A stretch of 64,000 nucleotides of DNA from Eutreptiella sp. 'Long Island Sound 2002' (GCA_964036045.1 OZ038398.1:31503380-31567379), one strand, 5' to 3'; counted from the stretch's first letter, positions 53,058 through 63,606 are shown. The notes: generated by a model from the sequence alone, not told the origin. A program made the numbers and translations.

Positions 53058-55838
53058 ATGTCCGGAAAAATCGCGATCAACCAGATCAAATTGGGTTTCG
53101 CTGCCCTGAAATCGGACATTAACGGCATCAAAGACCCCGAGAAACGGGAGTTTGTCTCTGCGATGGTCAGCAAAGTCGCCGAGTCAGTGGATAGCCCAGA
53201 GTACAACGAGTCGGCTGCTGGAGCCTTCGTCGAGAGCTGTGGATCAGATGGGATGCTGGGATTTGAGGACTTTGCAGAGATCGCCTACACCTTGCTGCAG
53301 CCCACATTTGAGGAACCCCCTACCGTGAAGAAGATGAAGAAGCTTTTCCAGTCTTTCGACAGTGATGGCAACTCTCGGATTGATGCTTCAGAGTTTCAAA
53401 TGTTCTTGCAGTACGTGGCTCTGGTGACAGTCGCTGCAGCTGCCGAGGAGGCTGGGGTTGCGTTTGACATGCAGGAGCACAATCTTCCTGCACCTCCGCC
53501 AAAGATTACACCCCGGATGATCCAGGAGGGCTTTGAGAAGCTGAAAGTTGTCCTCGATTCCATTCCTGACCCGGACAAAAAGGACGTGATGAAGGAGGTG
53601 GTTTGCAAGGTGGCAGAACACTTCCAATCTGATGAGTACATCGATGGCGCTGCGTTGGCCTTTGCTGAGCGATGTGGACCAGACGGAACCCTTACATTCC
53701 CCGAGTTTGTGGACTTGGTCATTCCAATTGTGGCGGAGATGACAGACACTGCTCCATCCGCTGCCCAACTAAAGAGGTTGTTTGATGGATTTGATCTGGA
53801 TGGCAATGATCGATTGGATCCCTCAGAGTACAAGATCTTTTTGGGTTACGTAGCTTTGCAGATGTGCACGACTTCCGCAAAGGAGATTGGTATTGCATAC
53901 GATGGAATGGTGAAGTCACTTGGATTGCCAGAGCCTGAGAAGCCCAAGGTGACCTCCGAGTTGATCCAACAGGGTTTTGAAGAGTTGATCAGCGAAATCA
54001 GCAACATCCCAGACCCCGAAAAGAAGTTGTTGGTGTTGGAGACCACGCAACTTGTCGCGCACCAGTTCTCAGATGCTAAGTTCAAGCATGGAGTCACAAG
54101 GGTCTTCCTGCAAAAGTGCAATGAGCAAGGGATGCTGCCCTTCAATGCATTTGTTGACCTGGCCATTGGATTCTTACTGCCCACTTTCGACGAACCTCCC
54201 ACTCAGAAGCAGATGAAGCGCATGTTTGACTCATTCGATAAGGACAGCAATGGATTCGTGGATGCTGAAGAGTTCTCTGTGTTCCTGGGCTATGTCTCTT
54301 TGACCATGTGCGCCAAGAATGCTCAGGAGGTTGGTGCAGAATTTGATGCGGAGAAGTTGGGGCTTCCATGTAATGAGACGAAGATCACTGATGAAAAGGT
54401 TGAGGAGGCGTTCAGTATGCTTATGGAAGCAATCGGACAAGTGCAAGATGAGAAGAAGCGAAGTTTGATCATGAATTTAGTGGACAAGGTGGCGAGCCAG
54501 TTCCGCTCTCAGGAGTACAAGATTGGTGCTGCTCTGGCATTCAGCGAAGTCTGTGAGGAAGATGGTACGCTATCGTTCCCGGAGTTTGTGGGGCTCATCA
54601 TCCCCATGATGGATCAAGTGTACAACGAGCCTTTGTCGGTGGAGCAGCTTCGTTTGATGTTCGACAATTTTGATGTCGATGGGAATGATAAGATTGACGT
54701 GGAGGAGTACAAGACCTTTTTGTCGTACGTTGCCCTGCAAGTGTGTGCCATGAGCGCAATGCAAGCCGGCATTTCCCTAAATTTGAGGACCACTGCCATT
54801 GCTGGCACTCTGCATGAAGTGATGGAGATGGGCACCAGAGCGCCCGTCAGTTTGGAGCTGGTGGAAGCAGGATTCCAAAGGCTCTTGGAGGATATCGAAT
54901 GCATCCCGGACCCGGAGAAGAGAGAGATGGTGCTGACGGCCGCCAGTCGGATCCGCAATCAGTTCTGCTCACCGCAGTTCAAGTACGCTGCCACGCAGGT
55001 TTTCAAGAGCAAGTGTGGACCCGATGGGATGCTGGATTTCGACGTGTTTGTGGAGATGGCCATCGGATTCATGCTGCCGGCCATGGACGTCCCCCCTTCG
55101 ACAAAGCGCATGAAGCAGCTGTTTGACACATTCGATCTGGACGGCAATGGGCGGGTGGACGCAGAGGAGTTCCAAATGTTCTTGAGCTATGTGGCGTTGA
55201 TTATGTCCGCCGCAGCTGCAGACAAGGCCGGCGTCATTTTTGACAGTGAGGCATTTGGTCTGCCCGCCCCGCCCAAGAAGATTACCGAGGAGAAGGTGGA
55301 TTTGGGCTTCCAGCGAATGCAACAGGCCATCCTCAGCATGCACGATGGCCCCAAGAAGAACCATATCAAGGCGGTTGTTGAGAAGGCCAGTGCCAAGGTC
55401 TTGTCGCCGGAGTACCGGGAAGGAGCTGCCCGCGCCTTCGCGGCAAAGTGTTCTGGAGACAAGTCTGAGCTGACCTTCCCGGAGTTTGTCAGGCTGATCG
55501 TCCCAATGTTCAAAGAGATCAACGACAACCAGCCACTCACCGTGGCAGAGCTTCAGTCCATCTTTGACGGCTTTGACATTGATGGTAATGGCAAGATTGA
55601 TGCCGAGGAGTATAAGATTCTCTTGGGCTATGTTGCTCTGCAGGTGTGCGCCAAGGCGGCCCAGAAAGCGGGAATGCGCTTTTCAGCCGCTTTCACTCAG
55701 ACGGTGTTGGAGGTTGAGCCCAAGCATTTGCCGCCCACGTCGGAGTCCATTCTGAACACTCTGAATAACATGAGCTCTGAAAGCCTGCGGGTCATCGGCA
55801 CTAAGGCCCTGGAAATCCTTGCTGCTCGTGCCAGTTAA
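53058..55838 (+). CDS. Six-module EF-hand calcium-binding protein, copy 1 (926 aa)
   Basis: Uninterrupted 926-codon frame from ATG (A at -3) to TAA. The protein consists of six modules, at about residues 1-147, 148-294, 295-439, 440-595, 596-738 and 739-926. Each ends in a canonical 12-residue EF-hand loop: D101-E112, D246-E257, D394-E405, D539-E550, D693-E704 and D840-E851 (pattern DxDxNxxIDxxE). About 36 residues before each loop lies a degenerate partner such as CGPDGTLTFPEF, lacking acidic residues at loop positions 1 and 3. So there are six EF pairs, each with probably one working Ca2+ site. No signal peptide or membrane segment is apparent, so it is probably a soluble cytosolic Ca2+ sensor or buffer; there is no catalytic domain. 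The EF-hand assignment is firm, but the specific family and role are unknown. The reading frame needs no intron. It is nearly identical to the gene at 58674. Confidence 0.95.
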   Translation: MSGKIAINQIKLGFAALKSDINGIKDPEKREFVSAMVSKVAESVDSPEYNESAAGAFVESCGSDGMLGFEDFAEIAYTLLQPTFEEPPTVKKMKKLFQSFDSDGNSRIDASEFQMFLQYVALVTVAAAAEEAGVAFDMQEHNLPAPPPKITPRMIQEGFEKLKVVLDSIPDPDKKDVMKEVVCKVAEHFQSDEYIDGAALAFAERCGPDGTLTFPEFVDLVIPIVAEMTDTAPSAAQLKRLFDGFDLDGNDRLDPSEYKIFLGYVALQMCTTSAKEIGIAYDGMVKSLGLPEPEKPKVTSELIQQGFEELISEISNIPDPEKKLLVLETTQLVAHQFSDAKFKHGVTRVFLQKCNEQGMLPFNAFVDLAIGFLLPTFDEPPTQKQMKRMFDSFDKDSNGFVDAEEFSVFLGYVSLTMCAKNAQEVGAEFDAEKLGLPCNETKITDEKVEEAFSMLMEAIGQVQDEKKRSLIMNLVDKVASQFRSQEYKIGAALAFSEVCEEDGTLSFPEFVGLIIPMMDQVYNEPLSVEQLRLMFDNFDVDGNDKIDVEEYKTFLSYVALQVCAMSAMQAGISLNLRTTAIAGTLHEVMEMGTRAPVSLELVEAGFQRLLEDIECIPDPEKREMVLTAASRIRNQFCSPQFKYAATQVFKSKCGPDGMLDFDVFVEMAIGFMLPAMDVPPSTKRMKQLFDTFDLDGNGRVDAEEFQMFLSYVALIMSAAAADKAGVIFDSEAFGLPAPPKKITEEKVDLGFQRMQQAILSMHDGPKKNHIKAVVEKASAKVLSPEYREGAARAFAAKCSGDKSELTFPEFVRLIVPMFKEINDNQPLTVAELQSIFDGFDIDGNGKIDAEEYKILLGYVALQVCAKAAQKAGMRFSAAFTQTVLEVEPKHLPPTSESILNTLNNMSSESLRVIGTKALEILAARAS

Positions 55839-57422
55839 GTGGCTGACATGTGGGTAGTGAAGCGGGTGACCAGGGAGGGCTTTGTCCTACCCCTGCCTTA
55901 CCCTCACCAAGGGCGCTAACGTGCTTGGAATGGAGTGGAACGCTGTTGTATCCTGACCCCTTAGGCCGCCGCGTCTCTGCCTGAAAAGCTTATTTAGTAC
56001 ACCGGTAAATGACACATCCACGTAAGCGCACGGTCGGCGCGGTGCGACTGTGTGTGTGTGTGTGTGTCCGTGTGTGTGTGTGTGGCCCTGGAAACTGCAG
56101 TTGGTAGACCCCTTCCTCATCCCCCATGCGACGGTGGGACTGCCTGGCCCCACATGGACGACCCCCCCCAAGCTCCGGAAGCACCGTCCTTTCCCCACTG
56201 TAACACATTTCTCCCCTGTCCACCACCCATTGGCCCGTGCTTGGCAGACATGTAACCATTTGCAGACAGGAAGTCGAACCCAGTCTTGGCCTCCTCCGAG
56301 GCCGAGTGTCGATAGGAGTGGACTATGTTGACCATGTAGGCAAGTGGGCCAGGTGGCGGTGGGGGAGTTTGGTCATCAAGCCCCACACCCAACATATTGC
56401 TTGTGGAGGGGCGTTTTCACACACGGTACTGTTTTCCAAACAGGGTAGGCCACGGAAATAGGCACCAGGCAAATCTTATCCCTCTTATAGCCAGCGCAGC
56501 CCCAAGGTCCCACGTGCTGTCTGCTCTATTGTTTCACAGGGGATTGCACTAAGTGCCATCAGCCCTGCTGCATTTTAAAGAGGCACAATATCCGTATGCC
56601 AGTCGCAGACAAATTTCGTATGTTACAATTTTACAATCGCCTGATCACCCACCACCATAGATGCCCTGAATGACAGCCACAGGTTGACAGGTCAGAAGTG
56701 CAAACTTCTGTCAGAAGTGTAAACTCCTTGTTTTCCCTGTGCTGCTGTGTGCTGGTCTGTGCACACCTGTTCTTTGCTGACCCCATTACTACAGCCCCAG
56801 CTGCGACCTGCAAAGGAAGGGGAGGCGTTGAGAGTATCTTATGCTTTTTGCACCGCGGGTCTCTGGATTGCTAACGAGGGGCTCTGGCAGCCACCTGTCA
56901 TCAGAGGCCCGCCAAACAGTGAGGGTGTTCTGAGCAGCTCAGTCAATGTGCGGATGTATGGCAAAGATGTACAAAACAAGGGGATGGGGACAGCAGCTGA
57001 GTGTGACGGAGTGAGCTAGATTGGATGTTGTGTCCAAGATTGATGACATTTGTGACCCCAGCTGCGCTGCTTTTGTTTCATATTGTCCTCCTCACCGCTT
57101 GCTGATCACCTAAATTTTGGTTCTTGTCACCAGCAGCCCCATCCCACTCGGTGTATATATAACCATGCTATGTCTGGTTCCAATCCAAAGCATGGTCCAA
57201 TTTTATTTCGTTTTCAAAGGGTTTGGGAGCAAAAGGCAAACCTGTCTAGCCCATCAAGATGAGGCGCCAGGTTGGCAAAGGGGTTCTATCTGATTCCTGT
57301 CAATCAGAACGCAAGGCACTTAGCGGTACCTGAGTTGTGCACATGAGGATACTTGCTTTGTGTTTTCATGTCTTGACGGGTAGGGAGGGCTACTGTCTGC
57401 ACTGTGTGCCGTGGTATGTGTG
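55839..57422. other. 3' flank of EF-hand gene copy 1
   Basis: This is the 3' untranslated and flanking sequence shared with copy 2. It holds a TG microsatellite (56049-56084, interrupted by CCG) of exactly the same length in copy 2 (61665-61700). A TGTAA at about 56199 could act as a polyadenylation signal if the host is a green alga, but this is speculative. Short open frames on both strands lack recognisable domains; I call no gene. Confidence 0.6.
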
Positions 57423-58631
57423 GTCCGCAGACTGTGGATGGTCCAAGCACCATGACCTTGTGTTTCCGCATCTTTACTAAGCCTTACCCGCAGGGGGTGG
57501 CAGGGGGGGCGCTTACATGTCGGGCCTTCATCCCCCCCCCCACCCCACCCTGTCTTGCCCCCCCCCCCCCCCACCCACACCAGGTCAGGGTTCGTGGCAA
57601 TAGGGAACAATTGATTTGGGCCCCTTGTGAAAGCTTTTTGGGCCTTTAGGGAAAGGGTCGGAAAATTGGTTCTACCCAACGTGTTTACACCCAAAGTTCT
57701 CCGATTGGAATGATCAGCTCAAATCTTTTGTTTTCACCCATCGCCTATTCCGCAAAGTTCCCCCTTCTTCTTCTTCTGCCCCAACAGTAGGAGGCCTAGT
57801 GACACCTCCAACGTCTAGAAGCACACGCATATTGGGTGCTACCACACTTATACAACACAGACACACGACCACATCAATGGCCCGGGGAGGAGTGGGACCC
57901 TGCTATCTGGAAAATCCCCCTACAACCACTCCCCAAACGGCAAAAGCTACACTAGGACCCCAACGAGTGGGAACCCCAACTACATTGACACCAGCATTGA
58001 CAGGGAAGCCATGAGGGGCGCCTTAAGCGTCGTGCGTGCGCAGTGCAACTATTTGGGCGCCTGGCCCTAGCAACAAGCGTCCAAAAGCCTCCCACAACCA
58101 TTAGGGGTCAGGGTGCATCGAAAAGGGGCAGCCCCCTCGCACGACTACGGGCTTGGTGGTTCGAACTGGTGGATGCAGCGCCCTTCCCGAAGGGGGATGG
58201 CACTGTGCTTTTGAGGTATGATTGTCGGAATTTATGTGCCTGCCTACTGGTTCCCCGCCTACTTGGCACAATTCTGATATATTGTCCCGATAACATCCCG
58301 ACAGAGCAATATTCATGACCCAGCAGGAAGGATCCCAGCCCAGTGCAGCCGAGGGCACTGAACAATCCCAAAGAACCCATTTTCTCCCATTTCCCCCCGT
58401 TTTCCACAAGTTCCCCACATTCCCCCACCCCCAACCCCCCATTTTCCTGTATTACCATTTCTCTTCGAGAACCTTGCACACCACAGGGCATTGAGAACGG
58501 GTAGCCTATTCACATGCAGGGCTCAGCCCCCCTGAAGTGGAAGTGCTGAACATTGCTGCATATGTATAATCAGGGCGGGCATGTGTCGAGTGCTGACCTG
58601 TGTGTGCCCCCGCCCTCGCCCCGTGCCCTGC
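57423..58631. other. Spacer between the two EF-hand genes
   Basis: These 1.2 kb have no counterpart after copy 2 within the window. They contain C-runs near 57527-57575, a short TTC repeat near 57765-57778, and G/C-rich patches near 58390-58440. No recognisable gene or RNA gene was seen. The last 30 bases are pyrimidine-rich and end in CCCTGCAG, directly at the start of the second shared leader. Confidence 0.55.
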
Positions 58632-58673
58632 AGTGTCTATTTTTCTTTCGATTCGTGAGACGTTCCTGCAACG
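58632..58673 (+). promoter_or_regulatory. Conserved 42-bp leader of EF-hand gene copy 2
   Basis: This is identical to 53016-53057. Here the upstream DNA is CGCCCTCGCCCCGTGCCCTGC, then AG, again a good match to a pyrimidine tract plus acceptor AG although the sequence is unrelated to that before copy 1. The two genes therefore share their leader but not their upstream DNA, so any promoter further upstream must differ. Confidence 0.45.
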
Positions 58674-61454
58674 ATGTCCGGAAAAATCGGGATCAACCAG
58701 ATCAAATTGGGTTTCGCTGCCCTGAAATCGGACATTAACGGCATCAAAGACCCCGAGAAACGGGAGTTTGTCTCTGCGATGGTCAGCAAAGTCGCCGAGT
58801 CAGTGGATAGCCCAGAGTACAACGAGTCGGCTGCTGGAGCCTTCGTCGAGAGCTGTGGATCAGATGGGATGCTGGGATTTGAGGACTTTGCAGAGATCGC
58901 CTACACCTTGCTGCAGCCCACATTTGAGGAACCCCCTACCGTGAAGAAGATGAAGAAGCTTTTCCAGTCTTTCGACAGTGATGGCAACTCTCGGATTGAT
59001 GCTTCAGAGTTTCAAATGTTCTTGCAGTACGTGGCTCTGGTGACAGTCGCTGCAGCTGCCGAGGAGGCTGGGGTTGCGTTTGACATGCAGGAGCACAATC
59101 TTCCTGCACCTCCGCCAAAGATTACACCCCGGATGATCCAGGAGGGCTTTGAGAAGCTGAAAGTTGTCCTCGATTCCATTCCTGACCCGGACAAAAAGGA
59201 CGTGATGAAGGAGGTGGTTTGCAAGGTGGCAGAACACTTCCAATCTGATGAGTACATCGATGGCGCTGCGTTGGCCTTTGCTGAGCGATGTGGACCAGAC
59301 GGAACCCTTACATTCCCCGAGTTTGTGGACTTGGTCATTCCAATTGTGGCGGAGATGACAGACACTGCTCCATCCGCTGCCCAACTAAAGAGGTTGTTTG
59401 ATGGATTTGATCTGGATGGCAATGATCGATTGGATCCCTCAGAGTACAAGATCTTTTTGGGTTACGTAGCTTTGCAGATGTGCACGACTTCCGCAAAGGA
59501 GATTGGTATTGCATACGATGGAATGGTGAAGTCACTTGGATTGCCAGAGCCTGAGAAGCCCAAGGTGACCTCCGAGTTGATCCAACAGGGTTTTGAAGAG
59601 TTGATCAGCGAAATCAGCAACATCCCAGACCCCGAAAAGAAGTTGTTGGTGTTGGAGACCACGCAACTTGTCGCGCACCAGTTCTCAGATGCTAAGTTCA
59701 AGCATGGAGTCACAAGGGTCTTCCTGCAAAAGTGCGATGAGCAAGGGATGCTGCCCTTCAATGCATTTGTTGACCTGGCCATTGGATTCTTACTGCCCAC
59801 TTTCGACGAACCTCCCACTCAGAAGCAGATGAAGCGCATGTTTGACTCATTCGATAAGGACAGCAATGGATTCGTGGATGCTGAAGAGTTCTCTGTGTTC
59901 CTGGGCTATGTCTCTTTGACCATGTGCGCCAAGAATGCTCAGGAGGTTGGTGCAGAATTTGATGCGGAGAAGTTGGGGCTTCCATGTAATGAGACGAAGA
60001 TCACTGATGAAAAGGTTGAGGAGGCGTTCAGTATGCTTATGGAAGCAATCGGACAAGTGCAAGATGAGAAGAAGCGAAGTTTGATCATGAATTTAGTGGA
60101 CAAGGTGGCGAGCCAGTTCCGCTCTCAGGAGTACAAGATTGGTGCTGCTCTGGCATTCAGCGAAGTCTGTGAGGAAGATGGTACGCTATCGTTCCCGGAG
60201 TTTGTGGGGCTCATCATCCCCATGATGGATCAAGTGTACAACGAGCCTTTGTCGGTGGAGCAGCTTCGTTTGATGTTCGACAATTTTGACGTCGATGGGA
60301 ATGATAAGATTGACGTGGAGGAGTACAAGACCTTTTTGTCGTACGTTGCCCTGCAAGTGTGTGCCATGAGCGCAATGCAAGCCGGCATTTCCCTAAATTT
60401 GAGGACCACTGCCATTGCTGGCACTCTGCATGAAGTGATGGAGATGGGCACCAGAGCGCCCGTCAGTTTGGAGCTGGTGGAAGCAGGATTCCAAAGGCTC
60501 TTGGAGGATATCGAATGCATCCCGGACCCGGAGAAGAGAGAGATGGTGCTGACGGCCGCCAGTCGGATCCGCAATCAGTTCTGCTCACCGCAGTTCAAGT
60601 ACGCTGCCACGCAGGTTTTCAAGAGCAAGTGTGGACCCGATGGGATGCTGGATTTCGACGTGTTTGTGGAGATGGCCATCGGATTCATGCTGCCGGCCAT
60701 GGACGTCCCCCCTTCGACAAAGCGCATGAAGCAGCTGTTTGACACATTCGATCTGGACGGCAATGGGCGGGTGGACGCAGAGGAGTTCCAAATGTTCTTG
60801 AGCTATGTGGCGTTGATTATGTCCGCCGCAGCTGCAGACAAGGCCGGCGTCATTTTTGACAGTGAGGCATTTGGTCTGCCCGCCCCGCCCAAGAAGATTA
60901 CCGAGGAGAAGGTGGATTTGGGCTTCCAGCGAATGCAACAGGCCATCCTCAGCATGCACGATGGCCCCAAGAAGAACCATATCAAGGCGGTTGTTGAGAA
61001 GGCCAGTGCCAAGGTCTTGTCGCCGGAGTACCGGGAAGGAGCTGCCCGCGCCTTCGCGGCAAAGTGTTCTGGAGACAAGTCTGAGCTGACCTTCCCGGAG
61101 TTTGTCAGGCTGATCGTCCCAATGTTCAAAGAGATCAACGACAACCAGCCACTCACCGTGGCAGAGCTTCAGTCCATCTTTGACGGCTTTGACATTGATG
61201 GTAATGGCAAGATTGATGCCGAGGAGTATAAGATTCTCTTGGGCTATGTTGCTCTGCAGGTGTGCGCCAAGGCGGCCCAGAAAGCGGGAATGCGCTTTTC
61301 AGCCGCTTTCACTCAGACGGTGTTGGAGGTTGAGCCCAAGCATTTGCCGCCCACGTCGGAGTCCATTCTGAACACTCTGAATAACATGAGCTCTGAAAGC
61401 CTGCGGGTCATCGGCACTAAGGCCCTGGAAATCCTTGCTGCTCGTGCCAGTTAA
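58674..61454 (+). CDS. Six-module EF-hand calcium-binding protein, copy 2 (926 aa)
   Basis: Second 926-codon intronless gene with the same six-module layout and the same six canonical Ca2+ loops as the gene at 53058. Three nucleotides differ: 58690 (codon 6, Ala in copy 1, Gly here), 59736 (codon 355, Asn in copy 1, Asp here) and 60290 (codon 539, silent). Residue 355 sits at position 3 of the degenerate EF-hand of module 3, where Asp is a typical ligand, but the other ligand positions of that loop remain non-acidic, so restored binding is unlikely. Both copies are intact and probably both encode protein. Near-identity points to a very recent duplication or to continuing gene conversion. The start is the same ATG with the same 42-bp leader. 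Confidence 0.95.
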   Translation: MSGKIGINQIKLGFAALKSDINGIKDPEKREFVSAMVSKVAESVDSPEYNESAAGAFVESCGSDGMLGFEDFAEIAYTLLQPTFEEPPTVKKMKKLFQSFDSDGNSRIDASEFQMFLQYVALVTVAAAAEEAGVAFDMQEHNLPAPPPKITPRMIQEGFEKLKVVLDSIPDPDKKDVMKEVVCKVAEHFQSDEYIDGAALAFAERCGPDGTLTFPEFVDLVIPIVAEMTDTAPSAAQLKRLFDGFDLDGNDRLDPSEYKIFLGYVALQMCTTSAKEIGIAYDGMVKSLGLPEPEKPKVTSELIQQGFEELISEISNIPDPEKKLLVLETTQLVAHQFSDAKFKHGVTRVFLQKCDEQGMLPFNAFVDLAIGFLLPTFDEPPTQKQMKRMFDSFDKDSNGFVDAEEFSVFLGYVSLTMCAKNAQEVGAEFDAEKLGLPCNETKITDEKVEEAFSMLMEAIGQVQDEKKRSLIMNLVDKVASQFRSQEYKIGAALAFSEVCEEDGTLSFPEFVGLIIPMMDQVYNEPLSVEQLRLMFDNFDVDGNDKIDVEEYKTFLSYVALQVCAMSAMQAGISLNLRTTAIAGTLHEVMEMGTRAPVSLELVEAGFQRLLEDIECIPDPEKREMVLTAASRIRNQFCSPQFKYAATQVFKSKCGPDGMLDFDVFVEMAIGFMLPAMDVPPSTKRMKQLFDTFDLDGNGRVDAEEFQMFLSYVALIMSAAAADKAGVIFDSEAFGLPAPPKKITEEKVDLGFQRMQQAILSMHDGPKKNHIKAVVEKASAKVLSPEYREGAARAFAAKCSGDKSELTFPEFVRLIVPMFKEINDNQPLTVAELQSIFDGFDIDGNGKIDAEEYKILLGYVALQVCAKAAQKAGMRFSAAFTQTVLEVEPKHLPPTSESILNTLNNMSSESLRVIGTKALEILAARAS

Positions 61455-63521
61455 GTGGCTGACATGTGGGTAGTGAAGCGGGTGACCAGGGAGGGCTTTG
61501 TCCTACCCCTGCCTTACCCTCACCAAGGGCGCTAACGTGCTTGGAATGGAGTGGAACGCTGTTGTATCCTGACCCCTTAGGCCGCCGCGTCTCTGCCTGA
61601 AAAGCTTATTTAGTACACCGGTAAATGACACATCCACGTAAGCGCACGGTCGGCGCGGTGCGACTGTGTGTGTGTGTGTGTGTCCGTGTGTGTGTGTGTG
61701 GCCCTGGAAACTGCAGTTGGTAGACCCCTTCCTCATCCCCCATGCGACGGTGGGACTGCCTGGCCCCACATGGACGACCCCCCCCAAGCTCCGGAAGCAC
61801 CGTCCTTTCCCCACTGTAACACATTTCTCCCCTGTCCACCACCCATTGGCCCGTGCTTGGCAGACATGTAACCATTTGCAGACAGGAAGTCGAACCCAGT
61901 CTTGGCCTCCTCCGAGGCCGAGTGTCGATAGGAGTGGACTATGTTGACCATGTAGGCAAGTGGGCCAGGTGGCGGTGGGGGAGTTTGGTCATCAAGCCCC
62001 ACACCCAACATATTGCTTGTGGAGGGGCGTTTTCACACACGGTACTGTTTTCCAAACAGGGTAGGCCACGGAAATAGGCACCAGGCAAATCTTATCCCTC
62101 TTATAGCCAGCGCAGCCCCAAGGTCCCACGTGCTGTCTGCTCTATTGTTTCACAGGGGATTGCACTAAGTGCCATCAGCCCTGCTGCATTTTAAAGAGGC
62201 ACAATATCCGTATGCCAGTCGCAGACAAATTTCGTATGTTACAATTTTACAATCGCCTGATCACCCACCACCATAGATGCCCTGAATGACAGCCACAGGT
62301 TGACAGGTCAGAAGTGCAAACTTCTGTCAGAAGTGTAAACTCCTTGTTTTCCCTGTGCTGCTGTGTGCTGGTCTGTGCACACCTGTTCTTTGCTGGCCCC
62401 ATTACTACAGCCCCAGCTGCGACCTGCAAAGGAAGGGGAGGCGTTGAGAGTTATGCTTTTTGCACCGCGGGTCTCTGGATTGCTAACGAGGGGCTCTGGC
62501 AGCCACCTGTCATCAGAGGCCCGCCAAACAGTGAGGGTGTTCTGAGCAGCTCAGTCAATGTGTGGATGTATGGCAAAGATGTACAAAACAAGGGGATGGG
62601 GACAGCAGCTGAGTGTGACGGAGTGAGCTAGATTGGATGTTGTGTCCAAGATTGATGACATTTTGTGACCCCAGCTGCGCTGCTTTTGTTTCATATTGTC
62701 CTCCTCACTGCGTTCTTGTCACCAGCAGCCCCATCCTACTCGGGGTATATGTAACCATGCTGGTTCCACTCCAAAGCATGGTCCAATTTTATTTCGTTTT
62801 CGGAGGGTTTCGGAGCCCCTTTGAGCCAACATGGCCACCCCGTGTTTCCGCATTTTTGAACCATTGTGTTTGCGATTCCAATACTAGCAGCATGTAGATT
62901 ATAGCTTTCTGCTGGCAGCAGGAGCGGTCCAATTGGGTGTTAAGGTGTTGGTGTTGCTGCAATTCCATGTGCACTTCAGTTCTAGTGTGTGCTGGCCTTT
63001 CACTGCCGGATAGCCTGTGCTAAGCTTGTGACAAGGTGGAGAGGCAATGGAACCGTGGAATTGAGGAATTGTTCAACACTTGGGTCATCCATGTGTAAAG
63101 CGTTAACAGACGCTGCGACCTTTGCAGGAGACATTGTGGATGACAGTGTTGTTCCCAAAGACAAGGAACCCAAGCCAGCCCCAAAAGGCAGGCATGTCTA
63201 GCTCTTCAAGATGAGGCGCCAGGTTGGCAAAGGGGTTCTGTTCGATGCCTGTCAATCAGAACGTAAGCCACTGAGCGGTACCTGAGTTGTGCACATGAGG
63301 ATTCTTGCTTTGTGTTGTCATGTTTTGAGGGGTAGGGAGGGCTACTGTTTGCACTGTGTGTGCCGTGGTATGTGTCTGGACCCCTCTGCCCATGCTGCGG
63401 GGGTTGGGGTCTAGAACTGAACTCCACCCCCCCCCTCCCCCTCCCTGCATGCTGGCCTGTGTGAGCGCAAGGGGGGGGGTGCATGGTCCATGGGTGACTC
63501 ACCAGTTGGTTTCCTTTTAGC

Positions 63522-63523
<2 letters not shown>
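61455..63523. other. 3' flank of EF-hand gene copy 2, with a 366-bp copy-specific segment
   Basis: The first 1.2 kb repeats the copy 1 flank. The segment 62817-63182 lies between GGAGC and AAAAGGCA, which are adjacent in copy 1 (about 57226-57240), so it is either an insertion here or a deletion there. AGCCCC occurs at both of its edges (62813-62818 and 63177-63182), consistent with deletion between short direct repeats in copy 1. It has no terminal inverted repeats and no recognisable gene. Nothing else was recognised up to the CA repeat. Confidence 0.6.

Positions 63524-63604
<81 letters not shown>
63524..63604. repeat. (CA)40 microsatellite
   Basis: Eighty-one bases of uninterrupted CA dinucleotide (TG on the other strand). 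It is likely to be highly polymorphic in length. Frames reading Thr-His or Cys-Val repeats through it are artefacts. Confidence 0.97.

Positions 63605-63606
<2 letters not shown>

Larger units (their letters stand above)
53016..57422 (+). repeat. Tandem duplication, copy 1
   Basis: This segment matches 58632-63375. From 53016 to about 57000 the offset is a constant 5,616 bp apart from a 4-base deletion in copy 2 near 56835. Differences are very few: 53074, 54120 and 54674 in the CDS, then 56780 and about 56951. After about 57050 substitutions and indels become frequent. Similarity remains recognisable at 57151-57240 (a GTATATATAACCATGC stretch) and 57240-57422, then ends. Confidence 0.95.
58632..63375 (+). 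repeat. Tandem duplication, copy 2
   Basis: This is the counterpart of 53016-57422. It differs mainly downstream of the gene: about 23 bases present at 57095-57120 are missing near 62708, and a 366-bp segment (62817-63182) has no equivalent in copy 1. Similarity resumes at AAAAGGCA (63183) and the TCAAGATGAGGCGCCAGG stretch, and ends at about 63375. Confidence 0.95.

Noticed and set aside
56268-56300. tRNA-like B box (minus-strand GGTTCGACTTCC), also present in copy 2
   Set aside because: The motif carries a mismatch and no cloverleaf can be drawn around it.
53320-61156. Minus-strand and shifted frames of 60-145 codons inside the EF-hand genes
   Set aside because: They overlap the long, domain-bearing frames and are duplicated only because the genes are; they are shadows.
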